Assembly (NCBI RefSeq): GCF_001577835.2
Contig: NC_029519.1
Location: forward strand, 26,262,045-26,326,044
Direction: 5' to 3'
DNA length: 64,000 nt
From: Coturnix japonica
Taxonomy: Eukaryota; Chordata; Aves; Galliformes; Phasianidae
Made by a program: the position numbers and the translations under genes. The notes below the pieces were generated by a model, which did no database searches, was not told the origin of the DNA, and saw only the letters and a program-made list of their open reading frames with translations. This document shows, piece by piece, positions 31,233 through 45,282 of the stretch (position 1 is the first letter of the stretch; the number at the start of each line of letters is the position of its first letter).

Positions 31233-34200
31233 AGCTAATGGGCCACCTGGGGTGTCTTCTTTCTGGTGACTGAACTAAGGCACCTTAGCAGGGTGGGAGG
31301 GATACAAAGGATTCCTCAAAGGAATGCATTTGCTGTAAGCAGCTTCTCAGAGGGAAATATTTCTGTGTCCTTTACGTATCTTTTCGGTTTCTTCACAATG
31401 TCTGCTTCACCTTGCAGTTACTTGCACAGCAGAAGTGCAACTTGAATTACCAGCCAGCATTAGCTCCAGCAATCTGTTCCTGACAGAAGCTGGAGAAAAT
31501 ATCAAGGAACTACCTTATTGGCAACAAAGAAATGTCAGGTATATACATGGGAAGTTTTTTTCGCCATTCATTAGAAATCAGCTTAACTCTGAAGTGTGAT
31601 AGTTTTAATTCTTTTTAAATGTTTAGTATATTAAGTCAACCCATATCTTTCCGAATACTGAATATATGTCAGAGGTCAATTATTGCTTTGTTTTCCTTAC
31701 AAGATTACTTTCTCTTACATTTTTATCTCATGATCTTTCAAGCTCTCTTTGATTTTCTTCTAAGAAGCCACTATAGGTCAGGATTACATTACTTAAAGCT
31801 CTAAATTTAATTATTATTGCATCTAACTTCTTTTATATTGATGCAAGGCTCACTAATCTTCAATTTATAACTGATGAAAGCACTATAAGAAAACCTCTAA
31901 AAATACCTTGCTAGATAATAGACTGCTGTAGCAGGATGGCAAATAAAGCTTTTTCTCTTTTATTTTTTTTGGTGTCTGAGTTGAACATTTTGACCTCAGC
32001 CTTCCTCCAAATTCTACTGTTTACAGTGGTCCAATTTAGTAGAGTGTTTTAATATCTTTTGTACTGATATGCCACTAACTGCCTTTACCTCAGTTTTTTC
32101 TGCCTAACAATCAGGCATAACTTATAGCTTTTAATATATTTTGGAAGACATGTTTAGAAACTGGGAAACTTCATACGCAAAAATGTGCCTTCGAGTCCAT
32201 GTTTTACACACACATTACTGGCAGCTGCATTTTTGTTAAGCTCACATAGTTAGGAATTATGCCTATTCCCCCTTTATACTGTTCAGTTTTATCATTACTG
32301 AAAAATAACAGATGGCAGAATTTGTCCTGATAGAAGGAACATATTAGGTAGGAACTGTCTAAATACCTTGTCAGCTCCTCGTGTCAGCACTTTCCTAAAA
32401 TTGTACAAGAATTTCTTTGAGAGAACTGTCTTTCATAGTAATACTCCTTCACCTGAACTTTCCTCACTTCTACAGTCTTTTAAGGTTATTATTGCACTTC
32501 TCTTTTTTTTTAAGCTTGTGGGGTCTATCTCAGAAAGTCAATCTTCAGCCTTCAGAATAAAGTCTAGAAGAAATATTGGGAATTGGAGTTCATAGGGTGC
32601 TCTGAGTTCCCACATTATTGCATCTGGATGCAGCAATGCTTTTTTCTAACCTCTGTCGCCATGAAAGTCAGAAATGGAGAGGAAATCAGGAGCAGAACTT
32701 TCAGAAGTGCCAGCTCAGACATTTCAACGAGTGAGTCTTGAAACTTCACACAAGTCCAGACAGGTCAGTGATGTGGCAAATACTTTCTGCACTGCCCATC
32801 ACTTGCCCGTGTAGAGGATGGATGCTTACATGTCTATGTTTTCTTTATTTAAAAGATCTTTGCAGTCCACCTGACTCATTATTTCACAAATCTCCCTGCA
32901 TGAGCTGCATTACCTGTTTTCTTTTATATTTTAATGATCTAGAAATGGCAATTCCAAAATTCTCAGTGGCACAAAGTCTGAAACATTAAAAGACAGCGTT
33001 TGGGCAGCATGAGACTCATTAAAATTCTTCTACATTCTGCTTTTCTACTCGTCTCTGCCCTGCTGTTCACTGAAAAGCAGGCCTTGGTTCAAATTTCAAG
33101 GAAACATTTTTGACATCCAAGAGATAATGTATTTGTCATTTGTTCTCTTCCCACGCCATTTTTGGAAGGTCCAGAGTAATAAAGGAAATGTGTTACATAT
33201 AAATCCCTTGGTAGTGCAAAAACGTTGTTTGAGCCAAGTGCACTGGAATAATAATTGTGCCCCATGCCAATAGCATTTTGGATATCAATTGAGATTTATT
33301 TTGCAAGCATTAAAGATGTATGCAAGCTGGAATCATTTAAATACAGGAAAAACTGTACATAAATCAACCCCAACAATGCCCCAAGGCCTTTTTTGCCTTT
33401 GTAAACACCATTATAAAAATGACAACAAAATTGTCTCACTGACCTTATGCTTTGTTTTCTTACCTAGGAAAAAAAATACAGAATCCATGCAGTTCTGTTG
33501 GAAACCACGCAAAGAAATCTTAGTGATTATTTAAAGTACAAATGCTAAACTAATTTACGTTTTATTTTAAACAAAACTAAAACTATAAAAAAAAATGAAC
33601 ACCACCAAGCAGCCTCTGATTAAGTAACTCAGAGATGATGATATGCAATTGAGGTAGAACTTCAACAGCTTTGTACTTTATTGTTTTCTTGACTATTCTC
33701 CCATCTGCCTTGAAACTAGAGGAGTGCAAGCTTTTCCTCCAGACATTTCCAAGAAATCTGAGGAAATGAACAAGGAGGCATTTGGCCTGGCACGCAGTAA
33801 GGGAGAAAAAAATGGTAGCAAAGTCTGGCTGCAAAACTTAGCTTCCCCAAGGAAAAACACCTCATTTTTCATCAGTCTAATAGTGATATCACAGTAGGTG
33901 AAATCTAGACCCTTCCAGCCTTGTAAATTCTCAGCTGCGTGATGTTCAGTGAAACTAAGAAGACAAAAAGGCAAAGGAAAAAAGGACGATAACAGTACAA
34001 CTACTGTCAATGGATTCTGCTGTTCCTAGCTCAGATGAGATCTCCCCAGCAGGGCCCTATGCAGAGCATCTTACCTGCTCTGCAGAACATGCTGATGCCA
34101 AGACCTGCTTCCACAGCTTGATGCCACAGGGGCTATGTGGACTGTGCCTGGCAAGCAGTGATGAAGGAGCTACAGACAGCTTGAAATGCTTGGTTCTATA

Positions 34201-34995
34201 GCTTTTATGCTTCCACCTGATAGGGGGATGACTCTTCACTGACTCTGTATTCTCTTCAGAAATATTGTAAGCCAAGCCTAGGAGGACGCAGAAAACTTAC
34301 TTTTGTGCAGCTGCTATTAGCACATGGGAAGGCAACCTGATCAGAATTAGATAGACCTATGCTCCCCAGGGAAGTGCCTGCAGGCATCAGAAGGTAAAGC
34401 TGGCATGGAGAAGTGGGATTTTCCACAGGGATTTTCATGGCATTACCTCCATCCGCTGTCCAGAATGTAAAGGTGCCAGACTCTTTCAAAAGCTGCGCAA
34501 AGAACAAGTCTTTTTTTGACTGGGGGTGAAGAATCACAGTGTGGTGTTCCCATCAGTGCTGGGTGAGTTGATGTCCTCAGGATCCAGGAGATCTTCATTT
34601 AATTTTGCCCTCTCTGCCATAGGGAGACTTCAGCCCACATGTTCTCCTGTGTTATCCCCAACAGGCCAGTTTCTTCACTGAAAAATAAAGCACTAAAGTG
34701 AGAAGTCAAGAAAGGGAAACAACTTTCTTGCCTAGGGCTCAGGAGACCCTGTGGTAAAATTGTTTTTACTAATATTAAATTATAACCACACAAAAAGAAC
34801 AGGGAAAAAGGACCAGAAGTTCCCAGAGAAGGGCCTCTAGCAATCCAAGGAATTACTTTCCTGTTGTTTTTATTTCTGGCAAAGCCAGCTGGACAATGTT
34901 ATGAGGATGGCGTGAGGCAGTTGGTTCCCATGCAGAGTTTCTCACGCTTTGTGGTTTACAGGGTGCCAATATTCAAAAGCATTCAAATTACGTAA

Positions 34996-35033
34996 AACAA
35001 AACAAAACAAAGCAAAACAAAACCAAACAAAAA
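34996..35033. repeat. (AAAAC)n-like simple repeat
   Basis: Imperfect AAAAC units ending in an A-rich tail. Confidence 0.85.
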
Positions 35034-37408
35034 AATAGAGGATTGCTATAGGAAAGTGCCAGTTATCTGTAGTGGTAACTGGATACCACTAAATCAAACT
35101 CATGTCATGCTGTAACTCTGTTACACTACACTTTGATAGGCAACATTTTTATTTCTGTTTTGATTTCTATTTAACTTTTAGGTAGATTTTTCTTTTTTTC
35201 TTAAGGAAACTAAGGAGAAAACTTATAACAGAAGTGTTATCTGTGTTGATTTCAGTAGGAGTTAACTCCTGAGTCTCTCTGAAGCTTCCCAAGAGTTATA
35301 TTTAAGTGGTAGGTTGTATCAGCAAGCTCTGAAATAGACTTCTTATATGATTAAATGCTAAACTCACTCATAAGCAAGGTAACACTTCTTCATTAAAAAG
35401 CATTACTATTGAAAGTCTATTATGGAAACAAATTCACATTCGTAGAAAAATCAGATTTCATTAACATCTGACAAGGATTTTGAACAGTTGAACGCTGTAT
35501 TAAAAACTGCACCATGGAAGTCGCTACTGTCTCAAGGATAAAGCATTATGCTGCATCCAGGGGATGAAATGCCATTCATGTAGCAAAGGGAAATGTGTTT
35601 ATTAAAGGTCAAACTGAAAGGAATGGAATGGAAAGACTTCCCACTCACAGGAGGTCATTTTAGTTATTCCACACCATTGCTCATCTCATCTGAGGTAATG
35701 AGCTCCATGACAATTTGGTGGCCGAAAAGTAGAGATTCTTTCAAATGGAAAATTCTGGTAGGATAAGAAAAGAAATAGCATAGGAAAATGAGCAGTCTAA
35801 TAAATCTGTGTTAAAAAACAAACAAACAAGCAATATTTACTATTTCATTTGAAAAGATAAAAACACAGGTCAAGTTCTTTCAGACTAAAAATATTAGCAA
35901 ATGAATTCCCAAATAATAAACCTGTAAAAATCTCTGTATCATAAACTGAACTATAAACCATACCCTTCAATCTGACATAAGTGTGAATGTGACCAGAGGT
36001 GTATTCAGTTCTGTGAGCATGAGACCATGCCCAAGTTTTGCAGTGCACCTATAGCCTGGTCCTGTAACTGTTGTCTGTGAATAACAACACAGAAGGTGTG
36101 AAAATGGTGGTTTCAGGTGAAGTGACCTGTGAAGTGTGAAATAAGCTTTACAAAAAGAAAAGCCTCCATCAGAAGAGTTTATTTTCAGAATTAGTTTCAA
36201 CACACATGCAAGTATCTGTTTATTGAGATGTTTATCATTCCAATTTGGTGTCAAAATCAGGAGGCTGATCTCAGAAGAGAGAAAAGGATCCCTCTGAAAG
36301 GCATCCCTCAGAAGAGGAGACGAACTCGGGTGCCTTTGTATTATTTAGTAACATGGCCAGACACTACCTACCAGAGGAACCATTTCCACAGCTTTGATTT
36401 CTGACGATATCTATCTCCTTGTGGAGGTTTGCCTAACTAATTTAGGAATATGATCTCCAAGAAAGATTTAGAAAGGAAGGAATGGTGCTTTCAAATGGAA
36501 GTTCTTTTGAAATGGAAACCGACTCAGAATGGGTTGCTCTGAGAAAATACAGGCAGTGATACAAAGCCCTGCACACAGAAAACTGGGAGATTTTTAAGTA
36601 GAGATTTTAAGCCTTTGTTCAGCTCCTGCAGCAATATATTTCTTCAAGAAGGTGAGAACGTCAGATTCATTTCTTCTTTTCTGATGGGGATAAAAACAGT
36701 CAAGTACAATTGCACAATATAAAAGCACTGCAAACAAATTAAGGGACCTTCAAAAGGTCTGTGCTCTTTAACACCCACCCTCCCAAAACAGAACACATTC
36801 TAAATTCCTTCCTCCCACCCCTCCCCAGCTCCCCTAATTAATTTCCATATATCTGTCATGTAAGAGGCAAAAGTTAAGATAACAGCACAATTCTAAGACA
36901 TTCTATTTTTATAGCAGAAAAATCTAATAGCTTGAGACATTTTTATTACAGCACTGAATCTTTGCTGTGGTACCAATCTCTTTCTGCCAGTGGACAGCTG
37001 ATTTAGTGATGATCCAGGTCTTTCCTGCATACTTCAAATCCAAGGTAAAGGAACTTTGAAGATTATTGCTCCAATCTGATATATTTAAGCAAAGCAACAG
37101 TGAATTCTTACTCCCTCTCTTACAGGATTGGTATAGAATAAGTAATTAAATTGAAGTGTGATTTTTGATACATTTCTGTTGCAGTGCTGCTGGCTGCTTT
37201 TGCTGCATATACTACAACTGTTGTAAAGGGAAAAGAGCTGTAGTTGTTCTGCTGGCAGGAGTGCTGTAGTAGTAATGGCAAATGGGAAATCTTCTCTCAT
37301 CCAGAATGCAGAATGTGAATATCAGTAGCTACAGTGCACTTAAGGAGAAATTACATTCAAGATTCTTTCTATCTAATCTCTACAGATACAAATCCATCTA
37401 ATGAAGAT

Positions 37409-37429
37409 AAAAAAAAAAAAAAAAAAAAA
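37409..37429. repeat. A21 homopolymer
   Basis: Twenty-one consecutive A, about 20 bases left of the CR1 copy at 37451. Avian CR1 does not end in poly-A, so this is probably independent of the CR1 insertion. Confidence 0.9.
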
Positions 37430-37450
37430 GATATTCTTATATTTTACCTG

Positions 37451-38090
37451 ATTGAATCGTAGAATTATAAAAGTTGGAAAAGACCACTAAGATCATCAAG
37501 TCTAGCCACCAACCCATCACCAGTGCAACCAGTATTGCCCACTCACCATGTACCTCAGAGCCATATCTCCATGTTTCTTGAACACATACAGGGTGTTCAC
37601 CTCCCTGGGCAGCCTGTTCCATCACCTCATCACTCTTTTTGAGAAGAATCCAACCTGAACCTCCCCTGGTGCATCTTGAAGCCATAATGTCTTATCTCAT
37701 CACTGTTACCTAGGAGAACAGGCCAATCCCCATCTCCCCACAGCTTCCTTTCAGGTCTTTGTAGAGAGTGATAAGGTCTCCCTTGAGCCTCTTCCTCTCT
37801 AAATTGAACAATCTGAGTTCTTTCAGCTGTTGTTCGTAAGACTTGTGCTCCAGACCCTTCATCAACATTACTGCCCCTCTCTAAACATGGACCAGCGCCT
37901 TAGTGTTTTTCTTGTAGTGAGGGGCTCAAAACTGAACACAGTACTTGATATGAGTTCTCTCCTGTTCTGAGTACAGAAGGGCTGATCACCTCCCTGGTCC
38001 TGCTGACTATCTACTTTTCATGAACCCTGATGATCAGGCTGGGCCTGATCCTCTGGTTGTCCTGTACGTGCTGTATGATGTTATCATGAA
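37451..38090 (-). mobile_element. CR1 LINE fragment, about 640 bp, antisense
   Basis: The longest CR1 copy in the window. In antisense it reads the degraded terminal octamers (ATTGAATCGTAGAATTAT), the 'AAGATCATCAAGTC' block, 'GGGCAGCCTGTTCCATCAC', the 'GATAAGGTCTCCCTTGAGCC' block, and the deeper 'GGGCCTGATCCTCTGG' region. It is 5'-truncated and diverged, with no open reading frame of note, hence non-autonomous and old. Confidence 0.9.
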
Positions 38091-41000
38091 GCAAAAGAAA
38101 ATCTTCAGCAACTTCAAATGCCAGGTTTACTGAAATTATTCTCCTATGACAAAATTATTTTTGAGAAGCTGAAAAAGAGAAAAAAAGGTGAGACAGTGAG
38201 ATCAGTAAGTTTTTGCTCCCCTAGATATTTCTTCCAAGGGAACTCAGTACAAAGACAGTGTCCTGGTATAAAATGAAGTAAGTTTTCACAAGGACTGTGA
38301 TTGCAGGTATCCTGAGCATGGATTTGGCTATAGATAATTTTGGGTTTTATATGAGCTACAAGAATTTGAGGAGAATAGATCTGACAATATAATGAAGGAA
38401 ATGAGAAACAAATTGAATTAACACTTACAGAACAGTAAGTTATGTAGGTTCAAGTTCACTTTCCTATATTCTCCCCTTAGCAGACATAAGCATTACTGAA
38501 ATTGCATTACACTGTGTGAGAAAGCTGAAAAGCTGCCTGCATCTTAGGACTGAAAAAGTAAATTTCCATCAGTCCTGCTCATAGCACTCAAAATAAAAAA
38601 AAAATGATTGAAAAATAAAGAAGTCCCACACTCCTGGACAGTGCTAAAGTTGCAGAATACTAAGACAACATTATTTTTGCTCCATGGCCTGTTTTGCACT
38701 GGTGATGCATACTACCTGCCATGGTATCATACCAATTTTGTTTTTCCTTAGGTGAAAATAAGGGATCCCAATCTTAGCCTGCCTGAAGGTAAAAAAACAA
38801 GTTGGTTGTTCTGATACTTCTCTGTTCCCACCTTTATCATTCTAAATCTCTGTCCAGCTGCAATTCAATGTGGCAGAGAAAGAAAGGTCCTGTGTTATCT
38901 TTCAACATATTAATGAGTAGTTAGTGAGGAAGAAGGGAGAAGTCCCATTTTTGCACCTGCTGAGTGGCAGACTTATTTAGATACAATGGAAAATATACAG
39001 TAACTCATCCTGTGGACACAATTCCATGAAAAAGCTGCTCATGAAACTTCACATTATTATTAATGAGTTTGATAATAAGTGCTGATCAGAGATCAAAGTC
39101 ATACTCTGTTGAGTTTTGTACGCAGATAATCCCTGCTTCACTCATTTCGTAAAACACACATCAAATGGTGGGAACAAGAGACAGCAGCAACCAGTAACAC
39201 TGGCAGTACTATGGTACACAGCCTGTTATCAGAGCTTTTTCAAGCATTACAACAAAAGGAAATTTTAAAGTAGAATGAAATCATTTTATTCTCTTTTGTA
39301 GGTGGTAAAACATAATCGCTTTATGTAGTAAAACAGAGCTGAAGAGACAGAAAATTGCTGCTTTCCTTCTAGTTGAAATCTCACTAAGTCAGCCACCATG
39401 ACCAGGGAACACCTAGGTGCATCCAGTTCTACCTATTGCATTTGCAAATTTCAAAGCCAGCAACTTTAATTGCTTTGTGGTGACTCATTCAGCTTACATT
39501 TATGGTGTTGCACCTAATGACAGTCCTCCTGTTCTTCCAGGTTCCTGGAAAAGTTCCAGGTTCTCTGAGGAAAAGAAAAGCACTAGGACGGTTTTGTGTT
39601 AAGACAGATATCTTAAGAATAGTATATAACACCCCTGAGGCTCCTGCTGTTTCAGCCTTCTACTCAGAATTAGTCACATGCTTGTTTAACCCTCAGTGGA
39701 AGGGTTTTTTTCAGTAACAGTGTCATTTGCCTGAAGAGGATAGTAATGGGGACACTGTTGAAAAGGACCAAACCTCATCAAGAAGAAAAGGGTCGGTGTG
39801 GGACATGTGGGATATCAGCAGGGAAGAAGGAAATGGCATTGGAGGAAGAAACTGAATTTCAGGAAAAAACAAAAAAAGAAACTTTGCATGCATCCTCATT
39901 TAAATTTACAGAATGCCCTACAGCTGGATGAAAATCTCATGCAGGGGAGAGAACACAGACAACCTGGGGCGGTTTGGGCTGGTTTCTCTGCATTTGTACC
40001 TCTCTTTCTGCCAACTATGGAACAATTCATTTCTTTTCCCCTCCTGAAGTTTATTCATCTGACTGAGTTGGCAGCCCAGTTTACATGAAGATGAGACATT
40101 TAGGCTCCATATCCTTATTTCCTCCAGTCTGTATCAAAACAGTGAGAGCCCTTTTTTTTTCTTTTTTTTCCTCCTTCCTTTTTTTCACCAACAGAAGCAC
40201 CAAAACAAGCTGTAAAATTTCCTTTCTGTCTGAAAATAAATAGCAACATAAAATGTTCCTTTTTGTTCTGGTCCCAAGTTGATGACTGTTACTGCCTTGC
40301 TAAGGAAACAAACTACTAAACCAAACAAAAGCCAAAGGTGTCATACCTTCCTTCCCCAGGGCAGCTCAGTTGTCAACTCCTTGACTGATGCTCTCCAGTA
40401 GAGACAAGCAGTCCTGGTGATTGAAGTTCCTCCATTTGACCATCAGCCTATGGTGTGGTGTGTCCCTCCTCATCCCTTGTGATTTCAGACTGGAGGGGTG
40501 AAGGGTCTCTTCTTTCACTGTAGGCTACATATAACAAAGAACACAAAATAGAGAACACAAAAAGTACACTTGGACATGCTTCAGTAACACCCACTGTAAT
40601 TGAAATGTCTTTTCTCTACAACTGTAGAAAAGAGTTTAAGCAGCTTATCAAAGTTCCAGGATATTTTTTTCAGCAAACCTTGATATTAGCTGGAAGAACA
40701 TAAGTAATTTTTTATTTTTATTTTTATTATGTGTTTCTTATTGAAATTAACATTATGGCTCACAAGAAGGTCTTTATTCAAATTATGGCAATTTGTAGGA
40801 TTACTGAAGTAAGTTTGGCACTATTAAGTCAACAATTTTACTCATGTTGGTCTCACTGACATCAAAGTTGAGTTTAAAAGCCAAAGAGTTGTGTTTTTGC
40901 TTTTAGCAAAATAAACAGAAGAATAACAATTAAGAAACACAGTTTAGGCAGTCTTATGTTATAAGTTCTTGAGTAAAAGTCTTTCAGCTTATATGGCCTA

Positions 41001-42531
41001 AGACAGAACTATATAAAAATACTGTGCAAGATGGAAGGACTTTTACGCTGACATAATGGTTATCTTAGGAATAACAAGTGAAACAAAACTTGCGAAAGCT
41101 TGTAGGCTCCAGCAAAGGAACTAATTTCAACAATAAGAGGAACCAAAGCAGAGGAAACTGAATCAGATTAGCTTTATTGTAGAAATTTCTAAATAATGAC
41201 AAGCATGGAAACGCTCACTTATTCTGTAAGAGAAGTAACCTGCATTGCAAAAAACATCATCCTCTTTAACAAGCACAACTGGCAACAGAAGCAGCAACCT
41301 GTTCTACACAAATCCATTTTTCCTGCAAACTGCCTTGAAAATCTGGCCCCTTTTTCTTTAGTAAAGCTGCAGATCAAGTCTTCATTGTTTTACATACTCA
41401 CAGCTGAAGCTTCCTCTTTCTGGTTTCAACAAATCTCACTGCTCTCTCTGCAAAACTATTTAGTACACTGCAGTAAAAAAAAACTTGCTGACTTGTCAGA
41501 AATCAATATGTTTTCACATGATCTTCATCCTTCGTGTACTGTTTTCTTCTACTGCAACAAACAAGCTACATACCTTGTATTGCCCACTTCTCTCAAAACA
41601 CACTCCAGTCTGTACTTGCAGCTGACCAATAAGCACCAGCTGCTAGTGCTCTCCTAGCACAGACCTCTTTTATCGTGGTCCTTTTGCAAAGGGAAAGCTT
41701 CCCCTAAAGAAAATCTGCAAAGTCACTTCAGCTGCAGTCTTCCCATGCTCATAATGCCTGATAGCAACTCATTACCCCTGTTGTGTTCCTGCTCCCTTCT
41801 TCCTTATTCTAAACTCTTAAGCTCAACTGGACTCTGCCTTTGGCTTTGCACATGCTCATTTTCTTACCATGTACTCAGGTGCAAGGTGAGGTCTGCGCTT
41901 TCTACCCTAAGTATGTCACAGTTCTAGAAATGCACCATTACAAGATGAGAGATTAAGCTTCTCAGTTCATGTGAAGCCTGAGACATACACTGATGAAACC
42001 CAGCTTCTTTACATGCTCCAGAGAGCCTGAGTTTCTGAACCAGCTCTCTCAAGGAGGTGGGCAAGGATCGCTGAGATTACCATTTGCAAAGAGTAGTGCT
42101 GTTAAATGAGAAAGAAATAAAGTCCCTGAAAGAACAAGTGATAAAAGAGTAACTGTGATGCATAACAATACACTTCATTAGGTGACATGCCCAAGGTTTG
42201 GCTTCTATGGCTGCCTCCAACCATCAGCTGTGAAAATACTGCTGAAGAGTTGCAGGGTTTGTTGCAGTGAGAATCTGCTCTCCAGGTAGATGAAGGATTG
42301 TCATGAAACAAAATGAGAAATAAATAAATGCATGCAGCTGAAAACAAAAATACCAGAGAGAGGATATGTACACTGCTCTTATGTCATCTTCATCGTAACC
42401 AGTCAGAGACTGACCACAGACTATGATACACTGAGATCGAGGAAACATTTGGGTACCTGATGGTGTCTACTGGAAGAATATAGATTTCACACTTGTATTC
42501 TGCATGTGTTTGTACATGCACACACACATGT
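38091..42531. other. Intergenic, no gene recognised
   Basis: No coding exon or interspersed repeat recognised. A 153-codon plus-strand open frame (41196-41657) has low-complexity, leucine- and serine-rich content and no recognised motif, so it is likely chance. A T-rich stretch is at 40150-40185. Confidence 0.5.
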
Positions 42532-42623
42532 AGAATCATAGAATCACAGAATCCTTAGAGCTGGAAGGGACCTTTGAAATCCATCTTGTCCAACTCCTCT
42601 ACAATGAATGGGGACGTAGAGCC
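42532..42623 (-). mobile_element. CR1 LINE 3'-tip fragment, antisense
   Basis: The plus strand shows AGAATCATAGAATCACAGAA (two terminal octamer units), then 'GAGCTGGAAGGGACC' and 'TTGTCCAACTCC'. Only the last 90 or so bases of the element remain. A short CA-rich tract (42519-42530) abuts its left edge. The octamers are well preserved, suggesting a relatively young copy. Confidence 0.9.
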
Positions 42624-45265
42624 ATACTTTTTAAAGAAAGGAAGAGTGAAGCAGAGGAAAAGAACACAGAAAAAGTCAAAAAAGGCAAGAGGAGTAGTGG
42701 AGCAGACAATTGTTGCAATAAAAATGGAGATTTGGAACTAAGAACAAGAAGTTCGTCAAGAAAGGACTCATCCATCACGTACCTGAGGCCACTTCCTCAA
42801 TCTCTGCCTGCTCAGTTGATCTCAGTCCTTCTACACAGAACAGAAATGATGGCAGAGGGCATTCATCTGTGTTCACCAACTGCTTAAGAGTGGGAGATGC
42901 AGTCTATGCAGACTTGGCAGAGGTCACAAGATCTCTGGCCCAGAACATTTGCACATCCAGGTCACTGCACAGTGACACGCTACTGACATTCAATGGAAAG
43001 AAAATCATTTACTTCAGAGATTAGTCCTGGAAAATGAGAATGACTGTCCAGGACACAATGGCCTGTAAAAAATCAACTTCACTTTTCATTACTGGGCTCT
43101 TTCCTTGAGTAATTAATCTTTTCAAAAGACAGGGGACCCTTACATTTATCTCCTCTTGTCTCTGTGGAAGTCTTTCAACAGGTGAGCAGCCCAAGTCACC
43201 TGCAGGAGCACTACCTCTCACAGCAAACTGGCAGCAGAAATGAGCCCTTGGAATCTGAATCCTGTCTGAATGCTGAGGAGCCCTTTCATTTATGGTAGTC
43301 TCCTCCTCATTTCCAAATATTTAATTAACACTGACATTATACCGCAATGTTAGAATTAGAATATCATCTCAGGAAAACTGTAGCCACTTGTGAAAGAAAA
43401 ATATAAATTACAATAAGGAAGTCAACATGAAATTTTTCTGGGGAATAACATAGAAACTTTTGTGTATAATACAAACACAGATTTAGAAGAAAACTATCAC
43501 ACAGAGAAATCACTTAAACTGGTATGTATTCTAATCACACTTCTATAGCAGTGAATTTGTTAACTGTTAAAAAAATTATTATCAGTATGTATTAGTTAAC
43601 TTTGATAACTAATTACAAGAAGTTTTCCCAAATATCTGATCCAGTGATAATCAGTTTCTGCTGATCCGCTGCTTTCAACAGTCCCAGTATCAATCAAAGC
43701 ACAGCACTGTGGATCTCTGTGAAACTGGTCCAAGTGATGTGAAGAAGTACAATATGCAAAAGGACTTTTTCCACAGATTTTCCCCACATCCTCTATTATC
43801 ATTTTTTTCCCTTTTACTTTCAGTTGGCAATTCTGAAGATGCCTTTTTCTTTCTCTTAAAAAAAGCAACAAAACACTGTCTGTAAAATTTCCAGAGGTTT
43901 TACCAAAGGGTATTTCAGGCCTTTCAAAAATAAAGAAACAAATAAACATGTCTTTTAAAAGTACAGACTTCTCCATTCTCTTAAAAGCTGGGAACCTTGG
44001 AAAACACGGCTGAACATCAAGGGTCTAGTCAGTGCAATCACTTATGTTGTCAGAGAAGTTATGACAGTGGTGCTCTAAGCACTGTCTGATCCATCACAGA
44101 AAGCATCCACCTGTGCTTTTTTACTGCAGTCCAAGGAACAGCTAACAGCAGCTCACCAGCTCATGCAGATCTGCCTGAGGCACAGCTTGAGAAACTGCAG
44201 GCAGGATAGGTCAAGGGGCAGCGCCTGGGTGCACAACACGGTCCCCAGGCGGGTTTTGAGTGTTGAGCTCTGTAGCAAGTAAATTTACCCCTTTCTGATC
44301 TGTGCGGAGCAGAATCTGTAGCTGTGCTTTTGAAATGTTCCATAAAAAATAAGGCTTGATACCTGGGTAAATTTGGGCATCACTGAGGTCAAAACCACCT
44401 TCAGTCACCTTTTCAGTTAGCCAGAGAAGGCCTCCAGGAAACTCTTTGCTGTATGACCCAGACCAAGGACTCCAGCATTAATGGCATTTAGTCCCTCTTT
44501 TATCTAGTACCTTGAAAACCTGCAATGACCCTAACATTTCTTGGCATTTCTTTCTCAAAATTAGAGCTTTTTTCCTTTATTAAACATCCAAACTGCAGAA
44601 AGGGCTCCATTTTAAAACGTGACTACAGTTAATTTGGCGTTTTGGTATAAGAAGATATAATATATCCCTGTATACATTACTGTGTATTGTTTAATTTTCT
44701 GAATAGCCAAAAGGCAGACAGCCGTAAAAAAGATCAGCAATCAGCTTCACACTCACTAGTGGCATAAACTGCTCAAATGGAGCCCTTCTGTGCTCCACAA
44801 GAAAATGTTTTTTTCCTCACACTTGATAATTTAGCCCATCACTATGGACAGGTGTCTAAATAATTTAGATGCACTTTCATGTGGTATAACCCATGCACTC
44901 GAAGTTGTCCCCTAGAGCCATTCAGGAGGTTGTTAAGGGATATGATCATTGAAGAAAGAGTGTCAGTCTCATACAAGACTAAGCACTAGAGAATATAAAG
45001 ATCTGTGCACTGCCTGAGAATCTTCCCTGATCCAATTAGCACAACAGCAGGTGATGGCAGGGATTAAATTAAAGAATATCACTTCTGTTCAACTTATTAC
45101 TCACCACACTGATCACGGCCTTGGCCTGATAAACAAATTAGCTGACTTTTAGAAACACAAACAGGAATTCAGTGGCTCAAGAAGAACCTCGAAGAGGTGC
45201 TGCTTGGGGACTGTCTGAGCACTGAGTCAATTGCACGGTGCATCACTTGCTCTGCTTTTTGGTGG

Positions 45266-45282
45266 TTTTTTTTTTTTTTTTT
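45266..45282. repeat. T17 homopolymer with GT-rich continuation
   Basis: Seventeen T followed by GGTTGTTTGTTGTTGG, a low-complexity stretch without an attached element. Confidence 0.85.

Larger units (their letters stand above)
26505..37400. other. Intergenic, no gene recognised
   Basis: About 11 kb with no CR1 copy or coding exon that I can recognise. It holds a 32-bp tandem duplication (27891-27954), an AAAAT-type microsatellite (29461-29496), a T23 run (31210-31232) and an AAAAC-type stretch (34996-35033). The stretch 28347-28860 has several short minus-strand open frames but no identifiable relative. Confidence 0.5.

Noticed and set aside
41196-41657. 153-codon plus-strand open frame
   Set aside because: Low-complexity leucine/serine/glutamine-rich product, no recognised motif, no promoter context; consistent with chance in 64 kb.
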